A stretch of DNA of 49,345 nucleotides from Tissierellia bacterium (GTDB taxonomy: Bacteria > Bacillota > Clostridia > Tissierellales > Tissierellaceae): contig JAAYHU010000001.1 in NCBI GenBank assembly GCA_012735245.1, positions 1 to 49,345 of the forward strand, written 5' to 3'. Positions within the stretch are counted from its first letter, which is position 1, and each line of letters opens with the position of its first letter. A model generated the notes under the pieces. It made no database searches, was not told the origin of the DNA, and saw nothing but the letters and a program-made list of their open reading frames with translations. Shown here one piece after another: positions 27,447 through 36,570 of the stretch. Both the position numbers and the translations under genes were made by a program.

Positions 27447-28421
27447 ATGACACCTACCTTAGAAATGCAATTCAAAAATGCCTATAGACATATTCTAGAT
27501 AGTCAAAATATTTGTATTGCTTCCCATGTTCAACCTGATGGTGATAATATTGGTTCTATCCTATCCTTAGGAATGGCACTTAAAAAGCTTAACAAAAATG
27601 TATATTTATTGAAGACCGACGAAATCCCTTCAGATTATAAATTTCTTCCAAATGTTAATCTGATTAAAGACCATGATAATATAGATGAAATAGATATTTT
27701 CATAGCCCTTGATTCAAGCGATGAAGAAAGACTGGGAAAAAACAAGGACTTATTAACCAAGGCCAAATTAATTATCAATATTGATCATCATATTAGCAAT
27801 ACAAATTTTGGACACATCAATATAATTGATAAGGATGCTAGTTCTACTGGTGAATTGGTATATGATTTTATTAAATCCATGAATATATCCATTGATAAGG
27901 ATATAGCTACTTGCATCTATACTGCCATTAGTTCTGATACCGGAAGCTTTATGTATGACAATACTAGTGCAAAAACCCATGAAATAGCAGCAGACCTAAT
28001 AAAAGTCGGTATAGATAAAGAAAAAATTAATATAAATCTATACCAAAACAAAAGTTTAGAAAGGACTAGATTGTTTATAAAGGCTATGGATAATTTAGAA
28101 CTTTATTTTGAAAATAAAGTTGCCCTAGCACAAATAACCCAGGAAATGTTAGAAGACTGTAATGCAAAGATGGAAGATTCTGAAGGTATCATATCTTTCC
28201 TAAGGGGGATTTCTCCTGTTGAAGTTGCTATTCTTTTAAAGGAATTTAAAGATGATGAGATTAAGGTAAGTATGAGAAGCAAAAGATATATTGATGTATC
28301 AAAAATATGTTCAGTTTTTGGTGGTGGAGGACATATCAGAGCAGCAGGCTGTACTATTAATGAATCTATAGATAAGGCTAAGACTTTAATTTTAAATGAA
28401 ATTAAAGAATTATTTAGGTGA
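27447..28421 (+). CDS. nrnA: DHH-family bifunctional oligoribonuclease/PAP phosphatase NrnA
   Basis: Degrades short oligoribonucleotides and dephosphorylates 3'-phosphoadenosine 5'-phosphate. 324 residues: N-terminal DHH domain with SHVQPDGDNIGS, ALDSSDEERLG and NIDHHISN (metal ligands), then a DHHA1 domain with FGGGGHIRAAGC at the C-terminus. Starts one base after rbfA; its TGA overlaps the ribosome site of truB. Confidence 0.94.
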   Translation: MTPTLEMQFKNAYRHILDSQNICIASHVQPDGDNIGSILSLGMALKKLNKNVYLLKTDEIPSDYKFLPNVNLIKDHDNIDEIDIFIALDSSDEERLGKNKDLLTKAKLIINIDHHISNTNFGHINIIDKDASSTGELVYDFIKSMNISIDKDIATCIYTAISSDTGSFMYDNTSAKTHEIAADLIKVGIDKEKININLYQNKSLERTRLFIKAMDNLELYFENKVALAQITQEMLEDCNAKMEDSEGIISFLRGISPVEVAILLKEFKDDEIKVSMRSKRYIDVSKICSVFGGGGHIRAAGCTINESIDKAKTLILNEIKELFR

Positions 28422-28425
28422 TCTA

Positions 28426-29316
28426 ATGGACGGAGTAATTAATCTTTTTAAACCTAGGGGTATGACTTCCCACGATGCTGTAAAAATTTTAAGAAAAATA
28501 CTAAAAACAAAAAAAATAGGCCATATTGGAACCTTAGATCCTAATGCATCTGGAGTTTTACCCCTATGTATAGGAAAAGCCACTAGGATTGTTGAATACC
28601 TTCAGGATCTAGATAAGGAGTATATAGCTGAACTTACCTTAGGCCTTAGGACAGATACTCAGGATACTGAAGGTAGGGTAATTGCCACTTCTGATAAAGA
28701 AGTAGATGAAAGTCTTATTTACACTATAATGGAAAAGTATGTAGGCAATTTATCTCAAATACCTCCCATGTATTCTGCTCTTAAATATAAGGGCAAAAAA
28801 CTTTATGAATTGGCCCGTGAAGGGAAAACAGTTGATAGACAACCTAGGAATATTAAGATATATGAACAAAAAATAATAGCAATTCAGGATTGTAAATCAA
28901 TTCTTTTCTATGTAAAATGTTCAAGGGGTACCTATATTAGAACCTTATGCGATGATATTGGAATGGATCTTGGAACATATGGTTATATGTCCTACTTAAT
29001 AAGAACCGGAGTTGGAAATTTTAAAATTAATGATTCTTATAGTATTGAGTATATAGAGAAAATCAGCAAAGACAATATTAATAGAATTATTATTCCTATG
29101 GATAAGGCCTTAGTCCATTTAGATGAATTTCACGTTGAGGACAGGTTTTATGGAAAATTAATAAGTGGTAACATAATTAAGGTTAAACCTGATCATATGG
29201 ATAAGATTAATGAAAATTTAAGGATTTATTGTAAAAACAGATTTATCGGAGTAGGCAAGCTAGTAACAAAAGATTCAAATATTTATTTAAAAATGGATAA
29301 AGTTTTTGTAATATAG
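28426..29316 (+). CDS. truB: tRNA pseudouridine(55) synthase
   Basis: Forms pseudouridine 55 in the T-loop of tRNAs. About 296 residues: GVINLFKPRGMTSHDAV at the N-terminus, the catalytic block KIGHIGTLDPNASGVLPLC with its Asp, and CSRGTYIRTLCDDIG. The ATG at 28426 follows AGGTGAT at normal spacing, so I use it rather than an upstream in-frame ATG inside nrnA. A PUA-like C-terminus is present. Confidence 0.95.
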   Translation: MDGVINLFKPRGMTSHDAVKILRKILKTKKIGHIGTLDPNASGVLPLCIGKATRIVEYLQDLDKEYIAELTLGLRTDTQDTEGRVIATSDKEVDESLIYTIMEKYVGNLSQIPPMYSALKYKGKKLYELAREGKTVDRQPRNIKIYEQKIIAIQDCKSILFYVKCSRGTYIRTLCDDIGMDLGTYGYMSYLIRTGVGNFKINDSYSIEYIEKISKDNINRIIIPMDKALVHLDEFHVEDRFYGKLISGNIIKVKPDHMDKINENLRIYCKNRFIGVGKLVTKDSNIYLKMDKVFVI

Positions 29317-29325
29317 GTGATATAA

Positions 29326-30240
29326 ATGGAAATATTAGATTTATTAGAATATAAGGAAAAGCGATTTAAAACTGCCATAGCATTGGGAAATTTCGATGGA
29401 ATACATCTAGGCCATCAAAAATTAATTAATTCCATGGTAACTAGATCTAAAGAAATTGGCGTTAAACCTTCCTTATTATTATTTAAAAGCCACACCAAAA
29501 CTACTATTAACAAGAATAGCCCTAAAATCATAACAAATAACGAACAAAAATTTAGGATTGCGGAAAGTTTAGGTGTAGAAATCATTTATCTTTTAGATTT
29601 TGATGAAAAAATAATGAAATTGTCTGGGGAAGAATTCGTTAGTAATATTATCATTGAAAAGATGAATGGAAAATTGGTAACTGTCGGTTTTGATTATAGA
29701 TTTGGTTATAAGGCATCTGGTGACTCTTATTATTTAGTAGAATTAAGCAAAAAATACGATTTTGAAGTAAAAGTAGTTGAGCCAGTCTATGTAGATAATA
29801 AGGTTGTCAGTAGTTCAAGGATTAGAGAATTAATTTCAGAAGGTAAAGTAGAGGAAAGTAAAAAAATGCTTGGTAGACCCTATACCTTAATTGGGAAAGT
29901 CATTCCAGGCAGCAAGCGGGGAAATAAGTTAGGATTTCCCACTGCCAATATAGAATTAACAGATGATTTTGCTATTCCTAAAACTGGAGTCTATTTAACC
30001 AATACAATAGTAGATAATAAGAGGTATATTTCTGCAACAAACATTGGATACAATCCAACCTTTAATGAAGATGTCTTAAAAATAGAAACCCATATTTTAA
30101 ATTTTGAAGAAAATATATATGGAAAAACTATTGAAATTGAATTTTTAGAATTTATTCGTGATGATATTAAATTTGATAACCCTGAGGATTTAATTGAGCA
30201 GATGAGACTTGATATAGACCTTATAAAAAATAGACATTAA
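29326..30240 (+). CDS. ribF: Bifunctional riboflavin kinase/FAD synthetase
   Basis: Converts riboflavin to FMN and then FAD. 304 residues: an N-terminal nucleotidyltransferase domain (AIALGNFDGIHLGHQKLI, VGFDYRFGYKASGD, VSSSRIRELISEG), then a riboflavin kinase domain from about 180 (GKVIPGSKRGNKLGFPTANI, PKTGVYL, NIGYNPTF). AGGTGATATAA precedes the ATG. Standard position after truB. Confidence 0.96.
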   Translation: MEILDLLEYKEKRFKTAIALGNFDGIHLGHQKLINSMVTRSKEIGVKPSLLLFKSHTKTTINKNSPKIITNNEQKFRIAESLGVEIIYLLDFDEKIMKLSGEEFVSNIIIEKMNGKLVTVGFDYRFGYKASGDSYYLVELSKKYDFEVKVVEPVYVDNKVVSSSRIRELISEGKVEESKKMLGRPYTLIGKVIPGSKRGNKLGFPTANIELTDDFAIPKTGVYLTNTIVDNKRYISATNIGYNPTFNEDVLKIETHILNFEENIYGKTIEIEFLEFIRDDIKFDNPEDLIEQMRLDIDLIKNRH

Positions 30241-30244
30241 TATA

Positions 30245-30273
30245 TTTACAATTTTAAATTACTATGATAATAT
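30245..30273 (+). promoter_or_regulatory. Putative sigma-A-type promoter of rpsO
   Basis: TTTACA (30245-30250) and TAATAT (30268-30273) are 17 bases apart, between ribF and rpsO. The resulting RNA would carry the leader stem described next. Confidence 0.5.
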
Positions 30274-30287
30274 TATATTGGAAATTT

Positions 30288-30334
30288 CCTATTGCTTTGT
30301 TAATCGAGTCCTCAACGATCAACACAGCTTTAGG
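30288..30334 (+). promoter_or_regulatory. Structured rpsO leader (probable S15 autoregulatory RNA)
   Basis: A long imperfect stem can be drawn: CCTA/TAGG (30288-30291 with 30331-30334), GCT/AGC (30294-30296 with 30326-30328), TGTT/AACA (30298-30301 with 30321-30324) and ATCG/CGAT (30303-30306 with 30316-30319), closing a loop of 9 bases (30307-30315). Mismatches between segments are short and nearly symmetric. S15 is known to repress its own mRNA through leader structures in several bacteria; assignment here is by position and pairing only. Confidence 0.6.
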
Positions 30335-30360
30335 AGTATTATAGAAATGGAGGTGTAAAA

Positions 30361-30627
30361 ATGCTATCAAAAGAAGTTAAAGAACAAATTATCAATGAAT
30401 ACAAAATTCATGAAAATGATACTGGTTCTCCAGAAGTGCAAATCGCATTATTAACTTATAGGATAAATGCTGTAAATGAGCATTTAAAAACTCACAAAAA
30501 GGACCACCATTCAAGAAGAGGATTATTAAAGATGGTTGGTCAGAGAAGGGGCCTATTAAAATATCTTGAGAAAAAAGATATTGAAAGGTATCGTGCTTTG
30601 ATTGAAAAATTAGGCATCAGAGGTTAG
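30361..30627 (+). CDS. rpsO: 30S ribosomal protein S15
   Basis: 88 residues, full length, with the family blocks [35 protein letters not shown] and [15 protein letters not shown]. Primary 16S rRNA-binding protein of the platform. Strong site GGAGGTG before the ATG. Followed by a hairpin and pnp. Confidence 0.98.
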   Translation: MLSKEVKEQIINEYKIHENDTGSPEVQIALLTYRINAVNEHLKTHKKDHHSRRGLLKMVGQRRGLLKYLEKKDIERYRALIEKLGIRG

Positions 30628-30633
30628 TTAATA

Positions 30634-30654
30634 AGAGCGGGAAATCCCCGCTCT
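30634..30654 (+). terminator. Hairpin between rpsO and pnp
   Basis: AGAGCGGG (30634-30641) pairs with CCCGCTCT (30647-30654) around a 5-base loop. The following sequence (ATTGATTT) is only a weak T tract, so it may be a partial terminator or an RNase cleavage/processing site rather than a full stop. Confidence 0.65.
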
Positions 30655-30718
30655 ATTGATTTACCTAGATATTTTTTACAGTAAAGGATATAATATATAT
30701 TATAAAAGGAGGAATTGC

Positions 30719-32818
30719 ATGGAGAAAACTTATGAATTAAATTTAGCAGGAAGGACATTAAAGGTTACCATAGGAAAAGTAGCTGAACAAGCCAATGGTT
30801 CTTGCCTAGTACAATATGGAGATACTGTTGTTTTAGCTACTGCAACTGCATCCAAGGAACCTAGAGAAGGAATTGATTTCTTCCCTTTAAGTGTTGATTA
30901 TGAAGAAAAACTATATTCTGTAGGTAAAATACCAGGTGGTTTTATTAAACGGGAAGGCAAGCCAAGTGAAAAAGCCATCCTTACTTCAAGATTAATAGAC
31001 AGGCCACTTAGACCATTATTTCCAGATGGATATAGGAATGATGTTCAGATTATTGCAACAGTACTATCTGTAGACCAAGATCATTCTCCAGAAATCGTTG
31101 CAATGATTGGTTCATCAATTGCTTTGTCCATTTCTGATATACCTTTCAATGGCCCTACAGGATCAGTCTTAGTTGGCCTAATAGACGACAAATTTATCAT
31201 TAATCCAAATAGTGAGGAAAGGGAGAAATCAGATATACACCTAGTAGTTGCAGGTACTAAGGATGCTATAATGATGGTTGAAGCAGGTGCAAAGGAAGTC
31301 CCTGAAGAAAAAATATTGGAAGGGATTTTAATTGCTCATACTGAAATCAAGAAAATATGTGAATTCATTGAAGGAATTGCCAATGAAATAGGCAAACCTA
31401 AAGCAGAATTTCCTATTTTTGTCCCTGATGAGGAAATAGCTAAAAAAGTCAGGGAATATGGAAGAGAAAAACTTATTGAAGCCATCAATACAGTAGATAA
31501 ACTTGAGCGACTTGAAAACATTGATAAGGTAAGCAATGAAATAAAAGAAGTATTTTTAGAAGAATATCCAGATTCAGAAAACGATATAAATGAAGTAATC
31601 GAAACCATGTTAAAAGAAGAAGTAAGAAGAATGATAATAGAAGATGGTATTAGGCCTGATAACAGAAAAGCTGATGAAATAAGACCTATTTCTACAGAAG
31701 TAGGATTACTTCCTAGGGCCCACGGATCAGGATTATTTACTAGGGGACAAACTCAAGTCCTTACAATTGCAACCTTAGGGGCTATTAGTGATGCTCAAGT
31801 AATTGATGGAATTGGTGAGGAAGAGTCTAAAAGGTACATGCATCATTACAATTTCCCACCTTTCTGTGTAGGTGATGTAAGACCTTTAAGAGGACCAGGT
31901 AGAAGAGAAATAGGCCATGGAGCACTGGCAGAAAGGGCCTTAGAACCTGTAATTCCATCGGAGGACGAATTCCCTTATACAATTAGGTTGGTATCAGAAG
32001 TATTAAGCTCAAATGGTTCATCTTCCCAAGCTAGTGTATGTGGCAGTACTTTGGCCTTGCTAGATGCAGGTGTCCCAATTAAAGCTCCTGTAGCAGGTAT
32101 AGCAATGGGACTAATTAAGGAAAAGGATAAGGTAGTAATCTTATCTGATATACAAGGCATGGAAGACCACCTGGGAGATATGGACTTTAAAGTTGCAGGT
32201 ACTAGAAAGGGAGTTACTGCAATACAAATGGATATTAAAATTGAAGGAATTGATAAGCCAATTTTACAAGAAGCATTGGAAAAAGCAAGAAAGGGAAGAC
32301 TTTATATCTTAGATAAAATGGCTGAAACTATATCTGAACCAAGGGAAAGCCTATCACCATATGCACCTAAAATGTATACTATGAATGTTAATCCAGATAA
32401 GATAAGGGACATAATAGGACCTGGAGGTAAGGTGATAAATAAAATCATAGATGAGACAGATGTTAAAATTGACATAATGGATGACTCAGGTAAAATCTTT
32501 ATAACAGCTCCTACAGAAGAAGGCGGCAAAAGAGCCATGGAAATGATAAGTAGCATCGTAAAAGAAGTAGAAGTAGGAGATATTTATTTAGGTAAAGTAA
32601 CTAGAATAACTAATTACGGTGCCTTCTTAGAAATATTTGATGGCAAGGAAGGACTTCTTCATATATCAAATATTGCTAAGGAAAGAATAAATAGAGTGGA
32701 GGATATCCTATCTGTTGGAGATGAAGTCTTAGTTAAAGTAGTAGAAATAGATAATCAAGGCAGGATAAATTTATCAAGAAAAGTTTTACTGCCTGATGAT
32801 CCAAAAAAGGAAGGTTAA
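30719..32818 (+). CDS. pnp: Polyribonucleotide nucleotidyltransferase (PNPase)
   Basis: Phosphorolytic 3'-5' exoribonuclease. 699 residues: two RNase PH domains (first with [11 protein letters not shown] and [11 protein letters not shown]; second with [12 protein letters not shown] and [11 protein letters not shown]), a linking helical domain, a KH domain ([15 protein letters not shown]) and an S1 domain at the end ([15 protein letters not shown]). AAAGGAGG at 30705-30712 fixes the ATG at 30719. A -10-like TATAAT is seen at 30689-30694, but without a good -35. Confidence 0.97.
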   Translation: MEKTYELNLAGRTLKVTIGKVAEQANGSCLVQYGDTVVLATATASKEPREGIDFFPLSVDYEEKLYSVGKIPGGFIKREGKPSEKAILTSRLIDRPLRPLFPDGYRNDVQIIATVLSVDQDHSPEIVAMIGSSIALSISDIPFNGPTGSVLVGLIDDKFIINPNSEEREKSDIHLVVAGTKDAIMMVEAGAKEVPEEKILEGILIAHTEIKKICEFIEGIANEIGKPKAEFPIFVPDEEIAKKVREYGREKLIEAINTVDKLERLENIDKVSNEIKEVFLEEYPDSENDINEVIETMLKEEVRRMIIEDGIRPDNRKADEIRPISTEVGLLPRAHGSGLFTRGQTQVLTIATLGAISDAQVIDGIGEEESKRYMHHYNFPPFCVGDVRPLRGPGRREIGHGALAERALEPVIPSEDEFPYTIRLVSEVLSSNGSSSQASVCGSTLALLDAGVPIKAPVAGIAMGLIKEKDKVVILSDIQGMEDHLGDMDFKVAGTRKGVTAIQMDIKIEGIDKPILQEALEKARKGRLYILDKMAETISEPRESLSPYAPKMYTMNVNPDKIRDIIGPGGKVINKIIDETDVKIDIMDDSGKIFITAPTEEGGKRAMEMISSIVKEVEVGDIYLGKVTRITNYGAFLEIFDGKEGLLHISNIAKERINRVEDILSVGDEVLVKVVEIDNQGRINLSRKVLLPDDPKKEG

Positions 32819-32826
32819 AAAAGACG

Positions 32827-32860
32827 CATGAACCAGAAACCAGGTTCATGTTTTTATTTT
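32827..32860 (+). terminator. Intrinsic terminator after pnp
   Basis: CATGAACC (32827-32834) pairs with GGTTCATG (32843-32850) around an 8-base loop and is followed by TTTTTATTTT. Confidence 0.9.
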
Positions 32861-32920
32861 ATAGTATAATAATTAATCTCATGAATATATATTAATGAAT
32901 AATATATTGGAGGGAATAAG

Positions 32921-33634
32921 ATGAGGTTAATTATTATTAATAAGAGGGGTTTAATAATATTATCAATAATATTGCTATTAACCTTCCTTACATTGATAAC
33001 AATTTTTGCTTATAATAAGGCAGAGGAGACTTTTAATAGTGATGTATATTATCAAGGTAATATAGATGAAAAAATTGTTGCCTTTGCTTGTAATGTAGAC
33101 TGGGGTAATGAATACATCCCAGATATGCTAAGGATCTTTAAAGATAGTAATATCAATATTACATATTTTGTTACTGGAAGGTGGGCGGAAAAAAATAGGG
33201 ATTTATTAATAAGTATTTATGAATCAGGCCATGAGATAGGAAACCATGGCTATAATCATATTGATTATGATAAATTATCTTATGAGAGAAACAGGGAGGA
33301 AATAGAGAAAACTCATAGAATAATTAAAGAAATTTTAAATATCGATTCAAAATATTTTGCCCCACCTTCAGGTGCTTATAATGACAATACTATTAAGGCT
33401 TCTAAGGATCTAGGATATAAACTTATTATGTGGAGCATAGATACAATAGACTGGCGGAAGGACAGTGCAAAGGATATAATTATAAGAAGGGTAATAGAAA
33501 AAATACATAATGGAGCCATTATCCTTATGCATCCAACTGAGGAAACTGTAAAGGCATTACCAGAAATAATAAGCTATTTAAATAGCAATGGATATAAAAT
33601 TGGAAAAATTAGCGATATAATAAAAAATGATTAA
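32921..33634 (+). CDS. ylxY: YlxY/PdaB-like polysaccharide deacetylase-family protein
   Basis: NodB-fold protein of 237 residues with an N-terminal membrane segment or uncleaved signal (LIILSIILLLTFLTLITIF), so it acts outside the membrane. The HxxxH metal motif is visible in GNHGYNH, and PPSGAYN and WSIDTIDW match motifs 3 and 4. Motif 1, normally TFDDG, reads ACNVDWGNE, and the usual Arg before PPSG is Ala (FAPPSG); both deviations are found, to my knowledge, in the YlxY branch, whose catalytic activity is uncertain. Its place between pnp and an M16 protease is as in Bacillus subtilis (pnpA-ylxY-mlpA-ymxH), which supports the YlxY call over a generic deacetylase. Confidence 0.85.
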   Translation: MRLIIINKRGLIILSIILLLTFLTLITIFAYNKAEETFNSDVYYQGNIDEKIVAFACNVDWGNEYIPDMLRIFKDSNINITYFVTGRWAEKNRDLLISIYESGHEIGNHGYNHIDYDKLSYERNREEIEKTHRIIKEILNIDSKYFAPPSGAYNDNTIKASKDLGYKLIMWSIDTIDWRKDSAKDIIIRRVIEKIHNGAIILMHPTEETVKALPEIISYLNSNGYKIGKISDIIKND

Positions 33635-33660
33635 TAGCAGTAGAAACCAAGGAGGAAAAA

Positions 33661-34935
33661 ATGTATTTAATTGATAAGCTAGATAATGGAATAAGGGTTG
33701 TCATGGAGAAAATTCCTTATATTAACTCAGTTTCTGTCGGCATAATAATAGATTGTGGATCAAAAAATGAAAATAAGAATAATAATGGTATTAGCCATTT
33801 TATAGAACATATGTTGTTTAAAGGGACCAGGAAAAGAGATGCAAAAAAAATAGCAGAAACCATAGATAGCATAGGTGGAGTCTTAAATGCTTTTACTGGC
33901 AAAGAGACCACCATCTATTATGCAAAGGTTTTAAACAACCATATTAAAATTGCAATTGATATATTAAGTGATATGATAACTAACTCCATATTTAAGGAAG
34001 AAGATATAGAAAAAGAGAAATCAGTAATATTAGAAGAATTGTATATGTACTTAGATTCGCCAGAAGACTTAGCAGTGGAGCTATTAAACAAAATGATGTT
34101 TGAAAGGACAAGCCTTGAGCATTCCATTATAGGAACAGAAGAATCCATTAAAGGTATTAACAGGGCTAAAATATTAAATTACTTTACAGAAAATTATCAA
34201 CCTGAAAATATGGTGATCTCCATAGCGGGAAATATTGATGAAAGGGAATGTATAAAACTATTAAAAGATTACTTTGGACCTTTCAATAGCAAAAGTTTGG
34301 AAATAAATAAGAAAAATGAAAGCAAAAATATATATAAATTTACCAACAAATTAGACTATATAAATAAAGATACTGAACAGATAAATTTATGCATAGGTAT
34401 GGAAGGCCTCCCAATTACTTCGCCTAAAATGGAAGCATTAATGATATTAAACAATATTTTTGGAGGTAGTATGAGTTCTAGGTTATTTCAAAAAATAAGG
34501 GAGGACCTAGGACTAGCCTATTCAATTGAAACATTTCCTTCTTCTTATAAAGACACAGGTATATTAACCCTATTTTTAGGCCTGCATCCAAGTCAAATAT
34601 TAAAATCTATTAAAGCCATTGATGATGAAATAAAGAATATAAAGGAAAATTTAATATCAAGGGAGGAATTGGAAAAGTCCAAGGAACAATTAAAAGGGAA
34701 TTACGTATTAGGCATGGAAAATACCTTTAATAGAATGTATGAAATAGGAAAATCACTATTAATATTTAATAGGGTATTTACCCAGGAAGAAATACTAAAT
34801 AAAATAGATTCTGTAGACATGGAAGATATAAAGGAGGTAATTAATATTATCTTTAATCGAGAAAAATTTAATATTGCCTATGTGGGCAAGGTAGAAAATA
34901 TCAATGATGATAGAATCAAAGAAATATTATTTTAG
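33661..34935 (+). CDS. M16-family zinc peptidase (MlpA/YmxG-like)
   Basis: Pitrilysin-family processing protease. 424 residues, two homologous M16 halves. The inverted zinc site is HFIEH (His46, Glu49, His50), with the third ligand Glu in EKEKSVILEELYMY about 75 residues on, so the protein should be active. The C-terminal half has FGGSMSSRLFQKIREDLGLAYSI, the substrate-grip block. AAGGAGG precedes the ATG. Position matches mlpA of Bacillus subtilis; its substrates are not evident. Confidence 0.92.
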   Translation: MYLIDKLDNGIRVVMEKIPYINSVSVGIIIDCGSKNENKNNNGISHFIEHMLFKGTRKRDAKKIAETIDSIGGVLNAFTGKETTIYYAKVLNNHIKIAIDILSDMITNSIFKEEDIEKEKSVILEELYMYLDSPEDLAVELLNKMMFERTSLEHSIIGTEESIKGINRAKILNYFTENYQPENMVISIAGNIDERECIKLLKDYFGPFNSKSLEINKKNESKNIYKFTNKLDYINKDTEQINLCIGMEGLPITSPKMEALMILNNIFGGSMSSRLFQKIREDLGLAYSIETFPSSYKDTGILTLFLGLHPSQILKSIKAIDDEIKNIKENLISREELEKSKEQLKGNYVLGMENTFNRMYEIGKSLLIFNRVFTQEEILNKIDSVDMEDIKEVINIIFNREKFNIAYVGKVENINDDRIKEILF

Positions 34936-34950
34936 AGAGGTGATACAAGG

Positions 34951-35382
34951 ATGAAAGTAAAAGTTGTCAACAAAAGCAAATTTCATTTGCCAAAATATGA
35001 AACAGAAGGTTCTGCAGGCTTAGATCTTAAAGCCAATATTGAGGAGCCAATTACATTAAAACCTTTAGAAAGGGCTTTAATACCTACGGGTTTGTATATT
35101 TCAATGCCAAGGGGATATGAAGCCCAAATAAGGGCTAGGTCAGGCCTCGCCTTAAAGCATGGTATTACCCTAGCTAATGGTATTGGTACCATTGATAGCG
35201 ACTATAGGGGTGAAATAAAAGTAATATTGATCAATCTTGGAAATGAACCCTATACCATAAATACTGGCGATAGAATCGCACAAATGGTATTTATGAAGTA
35301 TGAGAAGGCTGAATTTGAATTAGTAGATGAACTAGATGAGACAGAAAGAGGCCAAGGTGGATTTGGTCATTCTGGTTATTAA
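34951..35382 (+). CDS. dut: dUTP diphosphatase (trimeric dUTPase)
   Basis: Hydrolyses dUTP to dUMP, keeping uracil out of DNA and supplying thymidylate synthesis. 143 residues with all five motifs: [41 protein letters not shown] and [20 protein letters not shown] precedes the ATG. The neighbouring sporulation-linked genes give no functional clue. Confidence 0.96.
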   Translation: MKVKVVNKSKFHLPKYETEGSAGLDLKANIEEPITLKPLERALIPTGLYISMPRGYEAQIRARSGLALKHGITLANGIGTIDSDYRGEIKVILINLGNEPYTINTGDRIAQMVFMKYEKAEFELVDELDETERGQGGFGHSGY

Positions 35383-35474
35383 TGCTCAAATATGACTTTA
35401 TCATAAATGATAAGTAATATTTTTACTTTCCTTCAATATAATTATTAATAAATAAACAAATAGGAGGGAAAAAG

Positions 35475-35720
35475 TTGAGACTAACAGGCCTTGGTCAAAA
35501 GGAAATTGTAAATCTCAATAATGGTGGCAGACTTGGATTAATTGCAGATAGTGATTTTTTAATAGATGAAGAAAGTGGCAAAATAATTTCCCTTTTGGTT
35601 CCAGAAAGAAAACTGGGATTGAGACTATTAGGATTAGAAGGCATTGATACCGAAATCCCATGGGAATCAATAAGGAAAATTGGCTATGATATGATCATTA
35701 TCGAAACTGACCCAATTTAA
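35475..35720 (+). CDS. ymxH: YlmC/YmxH-family PRC-barrel sporulation-linked protein
   Basis: A small PRC-barrel protein of 81 residues recognised from EIVNLNNGGRLGLIADSDF, DEESGKIISLLVPERK and IPWESIRKIGYDMIIIE. Family members are sporulation-associated in Bacillus and Clostridia, function unknown. TTG start with TAGGAGGGAAAAAG upstream. Gene order ylxY-M16-(dut)-ymxH follows Bacillus subtilis, except that the dipicolinate synthase genes dpaA/dpaB, asd and dapG that follow there are not present here. Confidence 0.88.
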   Translation: MRLTGLGQKEIVNLNNGGRLGLIADSDFLIDEESGKIISLLVPERKLGLRLLGLEGIDTEIPWESIRKIGYDMIIIETDPI

Positions 35721-35735
35721 ATCCATAACTTACGA

Positions 35736-35767
35736 AAACATATATCGTTCTGATATATGTTTTTTTA
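35736..35767 (+). terminator. Intrinsic terminator after ymxH
   Basis: ACATATATC (35738-35746) pairs with GATATATGT (35752-35760) around a 5-base loop, followed by a run of six T. Confidence 0.82.
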
Positions 35768-35830
35768 TTTGTATATATTTAATTTAAAAGTAAAAGATAA
35801 TGATACTTTATTTTAAAGGAGGGCAATAAT

Positions 35831-36511
35831 ATGAAGGACAACAAAAAAAATATTGATAAAGAAAGAGTTGAAAATATAAAAGAAGTCGGAGTACCTAATA
35901 TGCCAGAGACGAAGAACAATATTCAGTTTATTTCCATTATTGGAGAAATAGAAGGCCATAATATGGTACCCAGTGATAAAAAAGCTACTAAATATGAACA
36001 TATCATTCCCATTTTAATTGCAGCACAACAGGATCCTAAAATTGAAGGTTTGTTTATTATACTTAATACTGTTGGAGGAGACGTGGAAGCTGGTTTAGCC
36101 TTAGCAGAATTAATAAACTCCATAGATAAGCCAAAAGTTTCCCTAGTACTTGGTGGAGGCCATAGTATTGGTGTACCATTGGCCACTTCAACAGATTATT
36201 CTTTCATAGTACCTACTGCCACTATGACAATTCATCCAATTAGAACTACTGGCTTAGTCATTGGAGTCCCACAAACCTTTAGATATTTTGAAAGGATGCA
36301 GGAAAGAATTATTAGTTTTATACTTAGAACCTCAGATATAGACAGGAATACATTAAAAGATTTGATGTACGCCACAGATGAAATCGCAAATGATGTTGGC
36401 ACTATTCTAGTTGGAGAAGAAGCTGTAAAATATAAACTAATTGATGAAGTAGGCGGCTTTTCAAAGGCATTGAAGAAATTGAATGAAATGATGGAAAGTA
36501 AAAACCAATAG
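35831..36511 (+). CDS. tepA: TepA-like ClpP-fold serine protease
   Basis: ClpP/TepA family protein of 226 residues. The core shows NTVGGDVEAGLALAELI, the nucleophile region GGGHSIGVPLA (candidate catalytic Ser) and MTIHPIRTTG (candidate His), then a C-terminal domain with ATDEIANDVGTILVGEEAV. The N-terminal 30 residues are charged and not conserved. In Bacillus, TepA is described as a translocation-enhancing/spore-outgrowth protein and lies upstream of spoIIIE, as here. AAAGGAGGGCAATA precedes the ATG. No membrane segment is predicted. Confidence 0.88.
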   Translation: MKDNKKNIDKERVENIKEVGVPNMPETKNNIQFISIIGEIEGHNMVPSDKKATKYEHIIPILIAAQQDPKIEGLFIILNTVGGDVEAGLALAELINSIDKPKVSLVLGGGHSIGVPLATSTDYSFIVPTATMTIHPIRTTGLVIGVPQTFRYFERMQERIISFILRTSDIDRNTLKDLMYATDEIANDVGTILVGEEAVKYKLIDEVGGFSKALKKLNEMMESKNQ

Positions 36512-36528
36512 AATAGGTTGCAAAACTA

Positions 36529-36537
36529 TGCTATAAT
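36529..36537 (+). promoter_or_regulatory. Possible extended -10 promoter of uppP
   Basis: TGCTATAAT (36529-36537) is an exact extended -10 (TGnTATAAT) in the gap between tepA and uppP. No matching -35 is present, which extended -10 promoters can tolerate. Confidence 0.5.
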
Positions 36538-36570
36538 AACTACAGTATGAACTTTAAAGGGGGAGTTTTT

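Noticed and set aside
30689-30694. TATAAT before pnp as a promoter
   Set aside because: No acceptable -35 or TGn extension is present at the right distance.
35398-35413. TTATCAT-AA-ATGATAA hairpin after dut as terminator
   Set aside because: The stem is short and A/T-rich, with only a distant, weak T run; evidence is too thin.
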